Below the pieces are notes generated by a model. It was not told where the DNA came from. It did not search any database and worked only from the letters and a program-made list of their open reading frames with translations. A program made the translations under genes and the position numbers. Shown here piece by piece: positions 19,295 through 29,853 of a stretch of 64,000 bases of DNA (position 1 is the first letter of the stretch; each line of letters begins with the position of its first letter). Source of the DNA: Dactylonectria macrodidyma (taxonomy: Eukaryota > Ascomycota > Sordariomycetes > Hypocreales > Nectriaceae); the NCBI GenBank assembly GCA_020744425.1, contig JAGMUV010000002.1:5128501-5192500 (forward strand), given 5' to 3'.

Positions 19295-19388
19295 GGGGGC
19301 TCATACAGGCACAGCTAGCTGTGCCAATAAGACCACGTGACTTTTTGCACAGCTAGCTGTGCAAATAAGATCTGTTATGTAAGCCCGA
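19295..19388 (+). repeat. Left terminal inverted repeat, 94 bases
   Basis: Begins GGGGGCTCATACAGG and ends GTAAGCCCGA, and is identical to the reverse complement of 23671-23764. Inside are two palindromes sharing the core GCACAGCTAGCTGTGC, at 19308-19325 (18 bases) and 19344-19365 (22 bases), with CACGTG at 19334-19339 between them. These are likely transposase-binding sites. Confidence 0.95.
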
Positions 19389-19816
19389 TACGTGTGTGAG
19401 TAAGAGATATCCCTCTACTATTCAATCTACTGTGAACGGCCTCTAGTAACTGTATTCCAGCTATCTAGTCCAGGATGCTATTTACATCAAAGATGAAGAA
19501 GAAAGAAAGAAATTCCTAAGTGCCCCTGAGCTGTGGAACGATTTCTCGTGCCTGGCGCGCACGAGCCTAGTACGTCTTGCGGCACAGCCGCAAGGATATG
19601 GGCCCTGGCCCATGACATCTACGGAAACAGCATCAATTTGTACAATTGAAGAGATACAGTGATTTACTATATACACAGCTCTTCAATATGTGATATATCA
19701 TCTATTGGCAGCGTACCAGTCTGCCCAGGGCCGTGAAGAACGTACAATACCTACACTCGCATCATCTGAACACCACAGGTCCATAGCTATCAAGTGAATC
19801 ACTTCAACGCGTGCAT

Positions 19817-19825
19817 TATATAAAG
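19817..19825 (+). promoter_or_regulatory. TATA box of the transposon cargo ORF
   Basis: TATATAAAG lies 66 bases upstream of the cargo ATG, a normal distance for a fungal core promoter. It supports the idea that the cargo was built as an expressed gene. Confidence 0.5.
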
Positions 19826-19882
19826 CAGGGCTCTTTCCCTTGAAAGAAGCTCTCTATTCCTTCATCAAACAGTATCGCAAAG

Positions 19883-20518
19883 ATGTACAACTGCAACCAA
19901 AGTCAGCGTCAGAACCCTCAAGACTTCCCAATCTTTGTAGACAATACATCAACACTAGCAGGGGCAGTCTATCCTACAACTGCGAATATACGGGCTACTT
20001 TACATCCCATTACTAGCAACCAGCAACGAGAGCGGCGCCCCAATGATCCTTATCCAGCAACCGATCCTCTGCATATGCTCCATTGGTGGGTTCAACATAC
20101 CTTGCCAAATGATCCAACCACCTCCAATGCTCTCTATGTCCAGAATCCTCAAGCCCTTGTGAGAGCCCACAACACTTAGTATCTTCCTCAAGGGGATCCT
20201 GTTACTGTGATCTCACGCCCATGGGGATATCAGGTTGAGGGAGAGTGGCGTATTGCGTATTGGGATCAACGACTTCAGCAACGGCCACAGCGCGCCAATC
20301 CTGATATCAATCCCTATTGGAGTACATTCAACCTTCAGGCTATGGATCAGGTATGTCGGAATCAGCAATTTACGGTCCCAGACACGACTTGGCCTTCACC
20401 GGCTGTAGGGATGACTACCTATATGCCAACAATCGTAGCTTTAGAGAATGCAGGAGTTCACATCGCGAATGTTGATCGAAATAGCTATATTCAGTGGTAT
20501 TGGCAGGGAAGGCAATGA
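19883..20518 (+). pseudogene. Transposon cargo ORF, unknown function, one in-frame TAG
   Basis: A plus-strand frame of 211 sense codons runs from ATG 19883 to TGA 20516-20518 and is broken only by TAG at 20177-20179. The reading frame is the same before and after that stop, and both halves have the same character: rich in Trp, Pro, Gln and Asn, with phrases such as LHMLHWWVQHTLPND and then WRIAYWDQRL and SYIQWYWQGRQ. No family is recognised; there is no zinc finger, nuclease or protease motif I can name. A TATA box and leader precede it. Options are a nonsense-mutated gene (for example CAG to TAG), stop readthrough, or two short proteins with the second starting at an internal codon. A spliced solution was looked for and only an implausibly short intron was found. 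Confidence 0.6.
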
Positions 20519-21065
20519 TCTCTTTAGCTTTGGTAGCTCTCTCGCTCATTCAATTGACGGCTACTAAGCCCACTTAACCCAATACTGCAACTCAGTCACA
20601 ACTCTATCAAATCAAACCATTGGGTCATTATAGATATACTCGGAAATTCGCCTTTTCTTCCTTTTTCTAGTGATATATACTTTGTTAGTGGAAGAGGTCT
20701 TTAGTGTAGACCACACCCGTCCGCAGGGTAGGAGCTGGAGAGGGGCAGATGGCAAGAGGAAGCAAGCAAGTAGCTGTCTCCTGGGGGTTTGAGATACAGA
20801 AAGCAATTAATATACTGCTGTCTGATGTCTCTAGAGAGAAAGAGAAAAGAAATATCGAGAAGAGCTGCTGCGACAGCTATAGGGTAATAAGTGTCAAGCG
20901 ACAAAAGGTGTCATACAAATTAAAGAAGGGAAAATGCGTGTCTTTTCATTTGTCAGGCAGACTGATCGCCTTAAGTAGGGCCATCCTAGGCTAGCAGCTA
21001 GCCTCTACTGTATTAAAACACTAGGTGGACCGTTGACCCCATCACAATACCAATCACATTTTCCG
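20519..21065. other. Intergenic spacer inside the transposon
   Basis: Convergent 3' region between the cargo ORF and the transposase gene. The small frames here have no support. Confidence 0.5.
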
Positions 21066-23651
21066 TCAATCTTGCAAATGTTGGTGGGGGGGAGGGGTTT
21101 TCCCACCTCCATACCATTCCTCCTGTAATTCACGATCTCTTTCAGCAGCATCCCAGACATGCCGCATCCCTCGCCGTTGTACGAAGGGCTGCTCTTCTCT
21201 CTCTCTCCCTACATTCTGTTCAACCCGTTCGTTCTCGGCTTTATCCCAATCAAGATAACTCATCATCTCCTCCTTAGTCCACTCTCTAATGCCGTTTTTC
21301 TCCCTGCAATGCCTCCCCATTTGCTTGTAGTCAAGGCACCAGTCATACTCTGTTTTAGAGTAACGGGTAGGCAGCCCTATAGCCTTCCGGTATTGTTGAT
21401 TGGTCTTGATGGCCCCCCGAGGCAATGTAGCATACCAGGCCTCTCGTGCTTCTTTGTATCGTTGGAAGATAGCAAGGGGGTCATCAACTCGTAATGCAGG
21501 CACTGCTCTTGCATTTGCTGTAGTAACAGTTGCTGGTCTGGCTGCTGGAGGAGATAGTACACGAGTTGCTGTACGTGTTGTTGTATGTGTTGTTGTAATG
21601 GCTACAATCTCGGATATTACAGAGGATCCTGATAGGGATGATGGGGATAATGAGCGGGTTACAGAGCGAGTAGATGTGTGTGTTGTTGTATGCGTTGTTA
21701 TAGAGGTTTGTGCAGAAGCCTGCAATAGATGTTCATAACGTAAGGGGCATGCTTTAGACCTCATGTTGTGGCCTTGCTGATGACATCTCGAACACTTTGG
21801 CGGTGCCTTTGGTTGTACTGCTTTCTCAACAGCTTCAAATGCACAAGGCTCACGCTGTGTGCTTCTTGGTGGCAGCGTTGAACTAGCTGCTAGACGGTCG
21901 AACTGCTTGCGAGGCTCAATGAGAAGCTGGGCGCTTCCTGAGCGTTGGAGATACCAATGTGAATGGAAATGATGTAGTAGAAGGGGCTGATACTCGTCCA
22001 GTAAAGGCTTCAGGCTATGAGCACAAGGCAGACCAAGAGTCTTAGTGAAAACTCCTGTACACGCAGGATGTTCTCTTGATAGTCGTTGCCGTTGAGCCTC
22101 AACCTTCCGCAAAGCTTCATGTGATATCCAACCACAGATGTTGCTATACAATGCCCCAGATAGCTGAAGAGGTATGCTGATATGCTGCCTGGCTTGGTTT
22201 GCCTTGAGCTCGGCAAGCTGATTTACCAGAACAAGCTTGATGATCCTCCAGGCCTCGAAGAGGTCAACTTGCGATGTTTTCAGGTGACCTTTGATAAGAT
22301 TGTGAATGCCTTCGCCCCGTGATGTCACATATTGCTCGAAGTGAAGGTATTGGTTAACCCACGCCTTCACAAACCTCTCTTTGTAGAGATCTAGCCAGGT
22401 CTCCATGATATAGCCCACCTCGTTGATATGGCCAGGGATGTAACGGTCCTTGAACTTCTCAAGCCTCTCGTTGTAGATATCCTCAGTCGGTGAGGCTACA
22501 ATCTCATGCCAAGAGTCGTAGAATTCCTTCCACTCTTTCTGCCCTTGAGAATCGCTTTTATCCCGAGTAAATGCGGGCATACAATAGGTCAGGACTGCTT
22601 TGTTGATATGCCATAAGCATAGCATCGGGGTTGACTGAGGGAAGCAAGAGGGAGAGGAAACAGCATTCATACAAGCAAGACAGCGATCTGTAAGTATTAC
22701 AGAGGGAAGGGCTGCTCCATGAAGCTCATACATATACCGTAAACGCTCAAGAGCCCAGATGAAGTCATGCTCTTCCTCGCCGCTAAGGAATGCAAATGCA
22801 ATACAGAAGGATCGTTGACAAGCATCAACACCAACTATATCGAGAAGAGGCATCTTGTACTTATTGGTCTTGTATGTGCAGTCCAATATAAGCACTTCAG
22901 GGTATAATTTGAGGTATGCCAGTGATGTAGGATGTGCAAATAATACTGCTGTAACTCTGCTACTCTCGTCAAGGCGTATTTGACTCCAGAAGCCCTCACT
23001 CTTGAGCTGATCATCAAGGGCATGCATATTGCTTTGACCTCCGGCAAGGTCTCGCTTGCCCTGTGCAATGCAATTATAGATATCTTGCTGTGTAGCAATT
23101 ATATCCGAGTTCATACGTAGGTATGACCTAATCTCCTTTGGCGCAATGCCGGCATTGGCGAGTTGTTGGACTGTTGATCTATCTGAGGATGATAGCTGAC
23201 GATGTGTTGGATGTGCCAGTTGACTGAGGCTTGGTTCGTGATTGTGTTGACCAAAGCCAGCCCGAGGACGATGCCTTACACTCCATGCAGTCTTGCATAG
23301 GCTTTCCATTGCTATCACAGAGAAGAGGCATCCCGTACGACGTGATATAGTTTGCCGTTGCCGTTTCTTTGGGCCAGGAGGGCGCCCTCCTCGGTCACAG
23401 CCGAAGATAACTCCAGTTCTTCTACTAGAGGTCTTCCAAGACTTTTGGACTACAAAGGCATAGCCTCGTGGCGCTGCCCAAGCATTGATTGCTGCACGTA
23501 GTTCCTCCAGCGAGTTGTAGTCGCGTTCAGGAGGAAGGGCATCATCAGGGAAGCGACGGGGGCCCTCAATTGGGTTCATTGTAGCAGAAGAAAGGCGCGG
23601 CAAGTTGAATTGATGCTGAAGAAGCCGTTGACTGTTGAATTGAAGGGCCAA
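21066..23651 (-). CDS. MULE transposase (FAR1-like N-terminus, DDE domain)
   Basis: Uninterrupted 861-codon frame for the transposase that would cut and paste the surrounding element. A later ATG at 23579 (MNPIEGPRRF) is an alternative start. Near residues 45-150 is a FAR1/WRKY-GCM1-like DNA-binding region (RGYAFVVQKSW, FGCDRGG, GCLFSV, QHNHEP). The RNase H-like catalytic core shows LILDCTYKTNKY (first Asp, about residue 258), VILTDRCLACMNAV (second Asp, about 320), the LCLWHINKAV block, and TSRGEGIHNLIKGHL with a candidate catalytic Glu near 445. A partial SWIM-type finger (C..LGLPCAHSL) and a CCHC-like knuckle (CSRCHQQGHNMRSKAC, about 617-632) follow. A Thr/His/Ser-rich low-complexity linker precedes a conserved C-terminal block. 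No stop or frameshift is seen, so it may be active. Confidence 0.94.
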   Translation of the reverse strand: MALQFNSQRLLQHQFNLPRLSSATMNPIEGPRRFPDDALPPERDYNSLEELRAAINAWAAPRGYAFVVQKSWKTSSRRTGVIFGCDRGGRPPGPKKRQRQTISRRTGCLFSVIAMESLCKTAWSVRHRPRAGFGQHNHEPSLSQLAHPTHRQLSSSDRSTVQQLANAGIAPKEIRSYLRMNSDIIATQQDIYNCIAQGKRDLAGGQSNMHALDDQLKSEGFWSQIRLDESSRVTAVLFAHPTSLAYLKLYPEVLILDCTYKTNKYKMPLLDIVGVDACQRSFCIAFAFLSGEEEHDFIWALERLRYMYELHGAALPSVILTDRCLACMNAVSSPSCFPQSTPMLCLWHINKAVLTYCMPAFTRDKSDSQGQKEWKEFYDSWHEIVASPTEDIYNERLEKFKDRYIPGHINEVGYIMETWLDLYKERFVKAWVNQYLHFEQYVTSRGEGIHNLIKGHLKTSQVDLFEAWRIIKLVLVNQLAELKANQARQHISIPLQLSGALYSNICGWISHEALRKVEAQRQRLSREHPACTGVFTKTLGLPCAHSLKPLLDEYQPLLLHHFHSHWYLQRSGSAQLLIEPRKQFDRLAASSTLPPRSTQREPCAFEAVEKAVQPKAPPKCSRCHQQGHNMRSKACPLRYEHLLQASAQTSITTHTTTHTSTRSVTRSLSPSSLSGSSVISEIVAITTTHTTTRTATRVLSPPAARPATVTTANARAVPALRVDDPLAIFQRYKEAREAWYATLPRGAIKTNQQYRKAIGLPTRYSKTEYDWCLDYKQMGRHCREKNGIREWTKEEMMSYLDWDKAENERVEQNVGREREEQPFVQRRGMRHVWDAAERDRELQEEWYGGGKTPPPHQHLQD

Positions 23652-23670
23652 TTTGCGGTATTACCCCTTT

Positions 23671-23764
23671 TCGGGCTTACATAACAGATCTTATTTGCAC
23701 AGCTAGCTGTGCAAAAAGTCACGTGGTCTTATTGGCACAGCTAGCTGTGCCTGTATGAGCCCCC
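23671..23764 (-). repeat. Right terminal inverted repeat, 94 bases
   Basis: Exact inverted copy of 19295-19388, with the same nested palindromes at 23734-23751 and 23694-23715. The transposase start codon lies just inside it (23651), so this repeat probably also serves as part of its promoter. Confidence 0.95.
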
Positions 23765-23773
23765 ACATGATGC
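23765..23773 (+). repeat. Target site duplication, right copy
   Basis: ACATGATGC, identical to 19286-19294, directly after the right terminal repeat. Confidence 0.93.
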
Positions 23774-24036
23774 CTCATCAAAGGCACGTGGGAAATTCTG
23801 ATGAGTACCAGCGAGGTATGCGAATCTAAGGCGACGGCGAGTCTACGTTCATCAGTCACTCCCGTCTCCTCAATGGCTATCCTTTCGGTGCAAGCGGAAA
23901 AGGTACGTGGTCCCTGCAAGTGGTCCAGTAACTGCCGATTCGAGATCTAGATCTAGATCTACTCTCTATGCATGTCATTACCCTGCAGCCACCCATTACC
24001 CCCGGTCGCAGTGATTTGCTTCCCTCGACACTCCTC

Positions 24037-24629
24037 TCAAATAAAGAGATTCTCCTGCTTCGCGCCCTCCGACGGCTTCAAATACCCGACACGATCTCTA
24101 CAGTAAAACTCAACATTGATGGCGTTGTTCAAGCTAGCCTTGCCCTCGTCGAGCCCACCGGCCTTGATGCACACCTGGCCCGGCATGATGTCCAGCTTGG
24201 TGTACAAGCTGGACCCGCAGTCGCCGCAGAAGAAGTGGTGGTTGATCTTGCCTGAGGCGCCGGTGATGTCGCACTGCTTGGGCGTGCCTGGTAAACAAGA
24301 GCAGTCAGCAGGATGTGGTAGCCGTGTGAAGGTGGGTTGTTGAAGCAACTGACCTTTGGTGACGGAGAATGAGTCCTCGGCGACGACGGCGTTGGAGGTG
24401 AAGGCGCCGCCAGTCCACTGCATTGCGTTTACGGTTAGCATCAATACATCCCCGGGGTCTGTGTGGATACTACCTTTTGGCAGTCCAGACAATGGCATAG
24501 AGCTGCCGTGGCCTCTTCGCCTGGAGGTTGTCAGTCATCTCATCTCGTGCAAATTTGGCGGTGGGGATTGCGCTCACTGGTACTCTTGTACGCAACCGCT
24601 CCGCACATGCAGCTGCCAGTGTAGCCCAT
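24037..24629 (-). CDS. GFA-family zinc protein (glutathione-dependent formaldehyde-activating-like)
   Basis: Predicted 137-residue cytosolic protein of the GFA/CENP-V fold. Four exons (24629-24578, 24520-24474, 24417-24354, 24287-24037) join in frame. The zinc-binding cysteines are all visible: CMCG near the N-terminus, CHCLDCQKWTGGAF around residues 27-40, and CGDCGSSLY in the C-terminal half. The last two blocks are diagnostic. Members of this family are often annotated as formaldehyde-activating, but the real substrates of most fungal copies are unknown. Length is normal for the single-domain form. Its start lies roughly 900 bases from the transposon. Confidence 0.9.
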
Positions 24630-25501
24630 TTCGATGAATGTACAATTGAACTAGGTCGATTAGGGAAGACGTGTGAGTGGATTCGGACGTATTGAATGGA
24701 TAACAGAGAGTAAAGACTCGTGGAGAGTAAATCTGGCTCTCAAGGTTCTCAACTGCGACTTTATATATCCCCCGCGCCGGCCCTGCGGAGATTCTGACCT
24801 CTTCACTCCTGCAACATAAAGTCATGCGTCACCATGATCTTCCCCGCTACCCCCCTCTTCCATCCCTTCGGATCGTCGCGCTGTCCCGCCAAGATCGGTT
24901 TCCGAGCGCCCGGGATCTAACACCAGTACCGAGATCCGCAATGCTAGCCAATGGGCGAGAAAAGCTGGCATCGTTCCCCCTGGACCAATGGAGGAGAAGC
25001 GAAGTAATGCTTGCGTACGCTGCAGAAACCGAGTCGGGGGAGTAAATAATCATGCCGACTGCACCAAAAGCCCAGGCTGAGATGGGGACTTTGAGACTGC
25101 TGTCACCAATTTGATCGAGAACACCCATCACAATGAGCTCAATTGGCCAAGCCTCCAAACTTATTACGTCACATCTTTCAATGCGGATCCGCAACCGCAC
25201 ATTAAGTCTGTTCTATCCAGACTGTGACACATCTTCTGCCACATCTTGCTCCAAGTTGGGAGTAGTGATTGCGGAGGAGGGTCACTAATGGCGGGGTAAC
25301 AGAGCACTACCACGGATAGATAATGAGCTTGGTGAGATATGAGACGGCATGCTTAAGAAACTCGTGATTTGAGATAAACGGGTGATATTTCTACTAATTC
25401 TAGCAGATATGTTCCATATGTCCCTATCCGCCTATAGTCTCTGAACCACACAACCCTCCCTTCCTCGGCTTGAAACCCCCCTGGTCCTATAGAGGCACCA
25501 C
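24630..25501. other. Intergenic region, possible alternative 3' exon of the JEN gene
   Basis: No separate gene is seen. On the minus strand a frame ending near 25353 (RDYRRIGTYGTYLLELVEISP) could be reached by splicing across the transporter stop codon; this is described under findings. Confidence 0.35.
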
Positions 25502-27206
25502 TCACCTCGTGTACGAAACCTCGGGCTTCTCGCCCTCGCTGTGTCGCGGCTCCGACTCCTCGTCGCCTCCCCGGGCCCTCCTGGCCTGCTGCTCCATGGC
25601 CTGGTCGCCAACGACCTCGCGGGCGTCCGAGTCGTGGGCGACGTCGAACTTGCCGCGCAGGTTCTCGGGGCCGACAAAGGTCAGCACGATGACGTAGACG
25701 TAGACACACGCCATGAAGATTGCGATGACCCTGCCATAGTCGTAGCGGCTCTCGCCCTCGGCGTTGGGCGGCAGCGGGAAGTTCTCGCCCAGGCGCGCCT
25801 CGATGGTCGACGACGCGGACGACACAAGGTTACCCAGCTGGTACGATGTTCCGACGACAAAGGTGCGGAAGGCTCCTGGAGACAGCTCCATCAGGTGGAT
25901 CGGGATGACACCCCAGGCGCCCTGTACGCAGAACTGCTGGAAAAAGGCGGCCGCCATGATGGCGTCGGACCGCACAAACGTGTAGGGATAGAGCAGCGCG
26001 CCGCCCACGATGGCGCAGCAGATGATGCTGAAGCGTCTTCCGACCGACTGACTGCAGAATCCCACCGTCGTGCCGCCCGTCATAGCGCCCAAGTTAGCAA
26101 CGACCTGCGTGACGGTGACCTTGGTCTTGCTGAAGCCCAGCTGGTTGCTGAGCATGGTTGGGTACAAGTCCTGGCTGCCGTGGCTCATGAAGTTGAAGCC
26201 GGCCATGAGAAGCACCAGGTATGTCAACAGCAGCCAGTGGTGCTTGAGCGCGACCTTGCCCTCCTTAATAAAGACACTGCCGACACCGTCGTGCGACGTG
26301 CTGGCCTCCTTGCGCAGCTGCTGGCGCTCGCGGTAGGCCACCGTCTCAGGCAGCATCAGACGCGCGATGATGAAGAGGACCGGTGGACCGGCGCCGAACC
26401 AGAACAGTGGGCGCCAACCGTGGGAGGTAGTGTCGACGAGGCCGCGGGCAAAGGCGGCGCAGAGAAGGTATCCGAACGCGTACTAGATGGCATACTGTCA
26501 GCGGGTGTAGATGATATCCTGTGAATGGGCTGAGCTTACGCCTTGCTGCAGCATACCGCTAATGAGACCGCGGGCTTCTTCGGGACAGTCCTCGAGCGCT
26601 GTAGCCGCCGCGTTACCGTAAAGACCGCCCATGGCAACGCCAAAGAGGGCTCGGCAGGCGAGGAACTGGGAGTAGTTCTGACAGAAGCCGGTTCCCTGAA
26701 AACACCAAGAGTCAGCAACACGGCCTAAAATATACAAATGGGGAGGTATTGGTCGCACCAGTTCAAGCACAATGAACAAAAGGTTGTTCACGACAAAGGG
26801 CCATTTTCGTCCGTACCGATCGCTGGCGATACCAAACAGGGTAGAGCCGACGGATCGAAACATGAGGACGAGGGTGATACCCCAGGTAATATCCGTCTTG
26901 GTCTTGCCAAAGTCCTCGGCCAGGTCGGTGACGGTCAACGACACGGTGAAGAAGTCAAAGGCGTCCCAGGTCTGCCAATCATCATATGTCAGCCATAATC
27001 AAGGCGTGGAGGAAGGGAACACATACCCACGCCGCAAATGCGACGAAGAAAAACGCCCATTGCTGCCCGTTCAGCATGCGCAGCAGCTTGATGGGGTTGG
27101 GCACGTGCAGCATGGGCGGCTTGAGGGTCGAGATGCGCGTCTTGGCGTATTCGCCCGGCGACATGCCCTCGTGCGGCGCTCTCGTGTCATATTCGTGTTG
27201 ACCCAT
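25502..27206 (-). CDS. JEN-type monocarboxylate/proton symporter (MFS)
   Basis: Predicted 509-residue plasma-membrane transporter of the major facilitator superfamily, JEN branch, which imports lactate, pyruvate, acetate or dicarboxylates with protons. Four exons: 27206-27027, 26971-26759, 26695-26540 and 26482-25502. The entry WTWDAFDFFTVSLT and SDRYGRKWPFV are typical. The diagnostic signature Nxx[S/T]Hx[S/T]QDxxxT is present exactly, in NFMSHGSQDLYPT. About twelve membrane segments can be traced, with a charged cytosolic tail rich in Glu and Arg. The start at MGQHEYD is the only upstream ATG. The annotated stop TGA lies within the perfect splice donor AG|GTGAGT, so a longer alternative C-terminus is possible. 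JEN genes are usually glucose-repressed; no regulator site was assigned here. Confidence 0.93.
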
Positions 27207-29853
27207 GGCGGGCAAGGTCTCATGCGTATGTGTATAGGTTGATGAAGGAAAACTATGCGGTGAGAAAGGTGATCGTGAATTTGGAGTCGAGGGAGTGTTG
27301 GTGTTTGTATGGAGGTGATGATGTCACAGTCGAGACTTTGACAAGATGGCGCTCCAGAAACAAAACCCAACCCAATTGATCCCAATACAATAGAGGAAGT
27401 CGAGAGGATGATCAGCAAGGCCAAACAAACCCAGACCGAGCGGGAAACCCCAGACTGATATACTTCTCCGCCATCACCAACATCCCCACTTACACGACGA
27501 CGATCCCCTCACCAGCCCAACCCTCCCTCCTCACCTACAGCCCAACCCCAGCAACGCAATAACCACTCATGGCTTTCTCTCCCCATCTCCAATCACTTCA
27601 CGTCCTGATTCGCGTTTCCCCTTTCCCCGCCGGCTTTCCCCGTAGCTCTCACTTCCCTTGCTATGAAGACGGGCGCGCCGACACGAATGTCACCAAGACG
27701 AACGCGGGGGACGCACAGACGAAAACGATAAAAGGCCGTTTAAGAAGAGTAAGGTCCAAGGGCCAGAACGAAAAAAGGGCGGGGGATGTGCTTTACAGGG
27801 TGCAGTTCGGCATCGTTGGAGCCGTGTTCTGGGTTCTGGGTTTGCGGGCGATGATGGCGCGTGGAGAAGGAGAGGACTGCCGATCTCCACACGCTTGCGC
27901 CTTTTCGTCACATGGATTAGACGCTTGAAATGAGGAGCCTCGTGTGTGGGTTGGGGAAAGGCGACAAAGACGCCAGCCAGAGGTGGTCGTTGGCGTGTTA
28001 TGGATGGCTGGGCGTAAGATTGATGCTGGGAGGGACTGGAGGATCGTAGAGTAACCGTTGCACATGAGCCAATACACACAATCTAGGCAGTCCAGTGAAG
28101 TGTAGTCATACATCCAACGCTGACATCATGACGGTCTCACACCTCTCATCAACATCAGCCGCCTCTCCATCCCCTCACAACGCCAACGCCAGAACTCCCA
28201 CCATCCATCCTCTCCGCAACAAAGCGCCTAGAACCCTCCCCCATAAACCTTCCCCCTCACTCTCCACACTTTCTAATCTCCCTCGCACCCCAAAAACCCT
28301 CACCTGGCTCATCATTTCCCCCAGGTTTTTTGGTGGCCCTGCCCACCACACCCGGCACCTGAGCGCCGTGACAAGCGGGTCCCTCGGCCGGGGACTATCC
28401 CTGTCTCGGTAAGGGGGACCCATCTGTTTCGGCAACGCGGCACCGACGGGTGGATCGGGCGCGAGACGAACTTCCACTCGCATGCCACTGATCGCTGGCT
28501 CATGGAAGAAGCAAAGGGCGTTCTGGTTCCAAACCAACGACTCGCGAAACAATAAAGTCAAAATCATGCAGCGGGAGATATCGAACAATATCGACCTTCC
28601 TTTCGTGAGCTAGTTCACGCCGTTTCTTCTCGTTCCTCTCACCTCGCTACGGCAAATCTTCTTTTCGTCCTCCGCGGCCCCATCAGAGAAGCTCCTGATA
28701 CAAACGCCCAACTTAGTCCAACAAGCTTGATTTCCGAGGATCATCTCCGCATGAAAAGGAGCTTCCCCAGCTTCGTCGTCGTCTCCACGCCACGCTCCAA
28801 TGTCGACGTACGTACCAAGTAACTTAGCTTTGCCACTTGCACCATCGGCACCCTAACCTTTCCGTAAGCATGGCGCTTCCCCCTTCCACCAGGCTTCCAG
28901 AAGATGCTCAAACTCCTACCATTCTGAAACCACATTTCTTCTGACAAGAGGAAACGACAAAATACCTGCGAATCCAGCGCTCCGCTATCCTGCACAATGT
29001 CTCCGTCGTCGCAATCCTAGCCCATCGCCGAACCCCCGAACCACCTCTCCACATCGGCCTCACGAGCTCCCCAATTTTTCTTCACCACTGTGATATCCTG
29101 TGAGATCGTACGTGCTTGCTTATCTCCATCTCCGCAACGCATCATTTGATCTCTGAATCTTTCCATCCGGTCCATATCCTCGGTAATCCTTCCTAATTGT
29201 TGCCAGTCGCCGTCCGACCGGTTGTTCAGCGGGCAAGCATCATCACGTATCCGCGGTGAAAGAGCTTCCAGGATCGGATGTCCAACTCGGCCTTGAGGCT
29301 ATATCCGTTGTCTCCACGACCCATATGCGTGCTCAGGGCTGGTACATGGCGGCTCATACTCGCCTTGTGCTGGGCACACAGATCTGCCAAGTGCTGACAC
29401 CCAGGGTTATTACCATCATCCAGTCCGCGCATCTATCTACTAATTATTGCTCGTACAACCACAGATGCAACAAAAGTCACGACACTTCAAAGTAATTGTA
29501 AAATGTAACACACGCCTCCTAAATAGAGGGCAAGTAAAGATTGTCTTGATGCCGTCTTGTATCGGCTGCCCTATCAGGCATCAAACTAAATATTCCCACC
29601 CCCAACGCCCCCAGCCCAGGGTATATCGGGTATCCCCGTGATCAATAATCCTACACCACCGCTCTTGCTCATGCTTCTTCGTCGTCACATCCCTCTTCAA
29701 GACATTACCTCCACTTCTTCATCCCTGAGTTTTGTTTTCGCCCAAAACAGAAACAAAAAACGACTCCCTACTCCTCATCTCATCCCGCAAGATCCATGGG
29801 ACTTTCTTTGCCCAGGTCCCATCTCGATTCATCCTCCAGCTAGGTTCCGCATC
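27207..29853. other. Long intergenic region, no supported gene
   Basis: About 2.6 kb separate the JEN transporter start and the end of the Zn2Cys6 gene. Several short frames exist on both strands, but they are proline/serine/arginine-rich with no conserved pattern. The part next to 27207 is presumably the transporter promoter and leader. Confidence 0.5.

Larger units (their letters stand above)
19295..23764. mobile_element. Complete Mutator-like DNA transposon (MULE)
   Basis: A 4,470-base element with perfect 94-base terminal inverted repeats (19295-19388 and 23671-23764) and a perfect 9-base target duplication. It holds a minus-strand transposase gene of 861 codons and, convergent to it, a plus-strand cargo ORF of unknown function with one stop codon. 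Identical ends, an uninterrupted transposase and an intact duplication all point to a recent insertion, and no RIP-like decay is visible. From memory, TIR length and transposase size resemble the Hop element of Fusarium oxysporum, but this element is longer because of the cargo ORF. Hop as closest relative is not tested. Confidence 0.94.

Noticed and set aside
25541..26524. Plus-strand frame of 327 codons
   Set aside because: It is the antisense of the largest JEN transporter exon, with Val/Glu/Ala/Asp-rich low-information sequence; the minus strand has the JEN signature.
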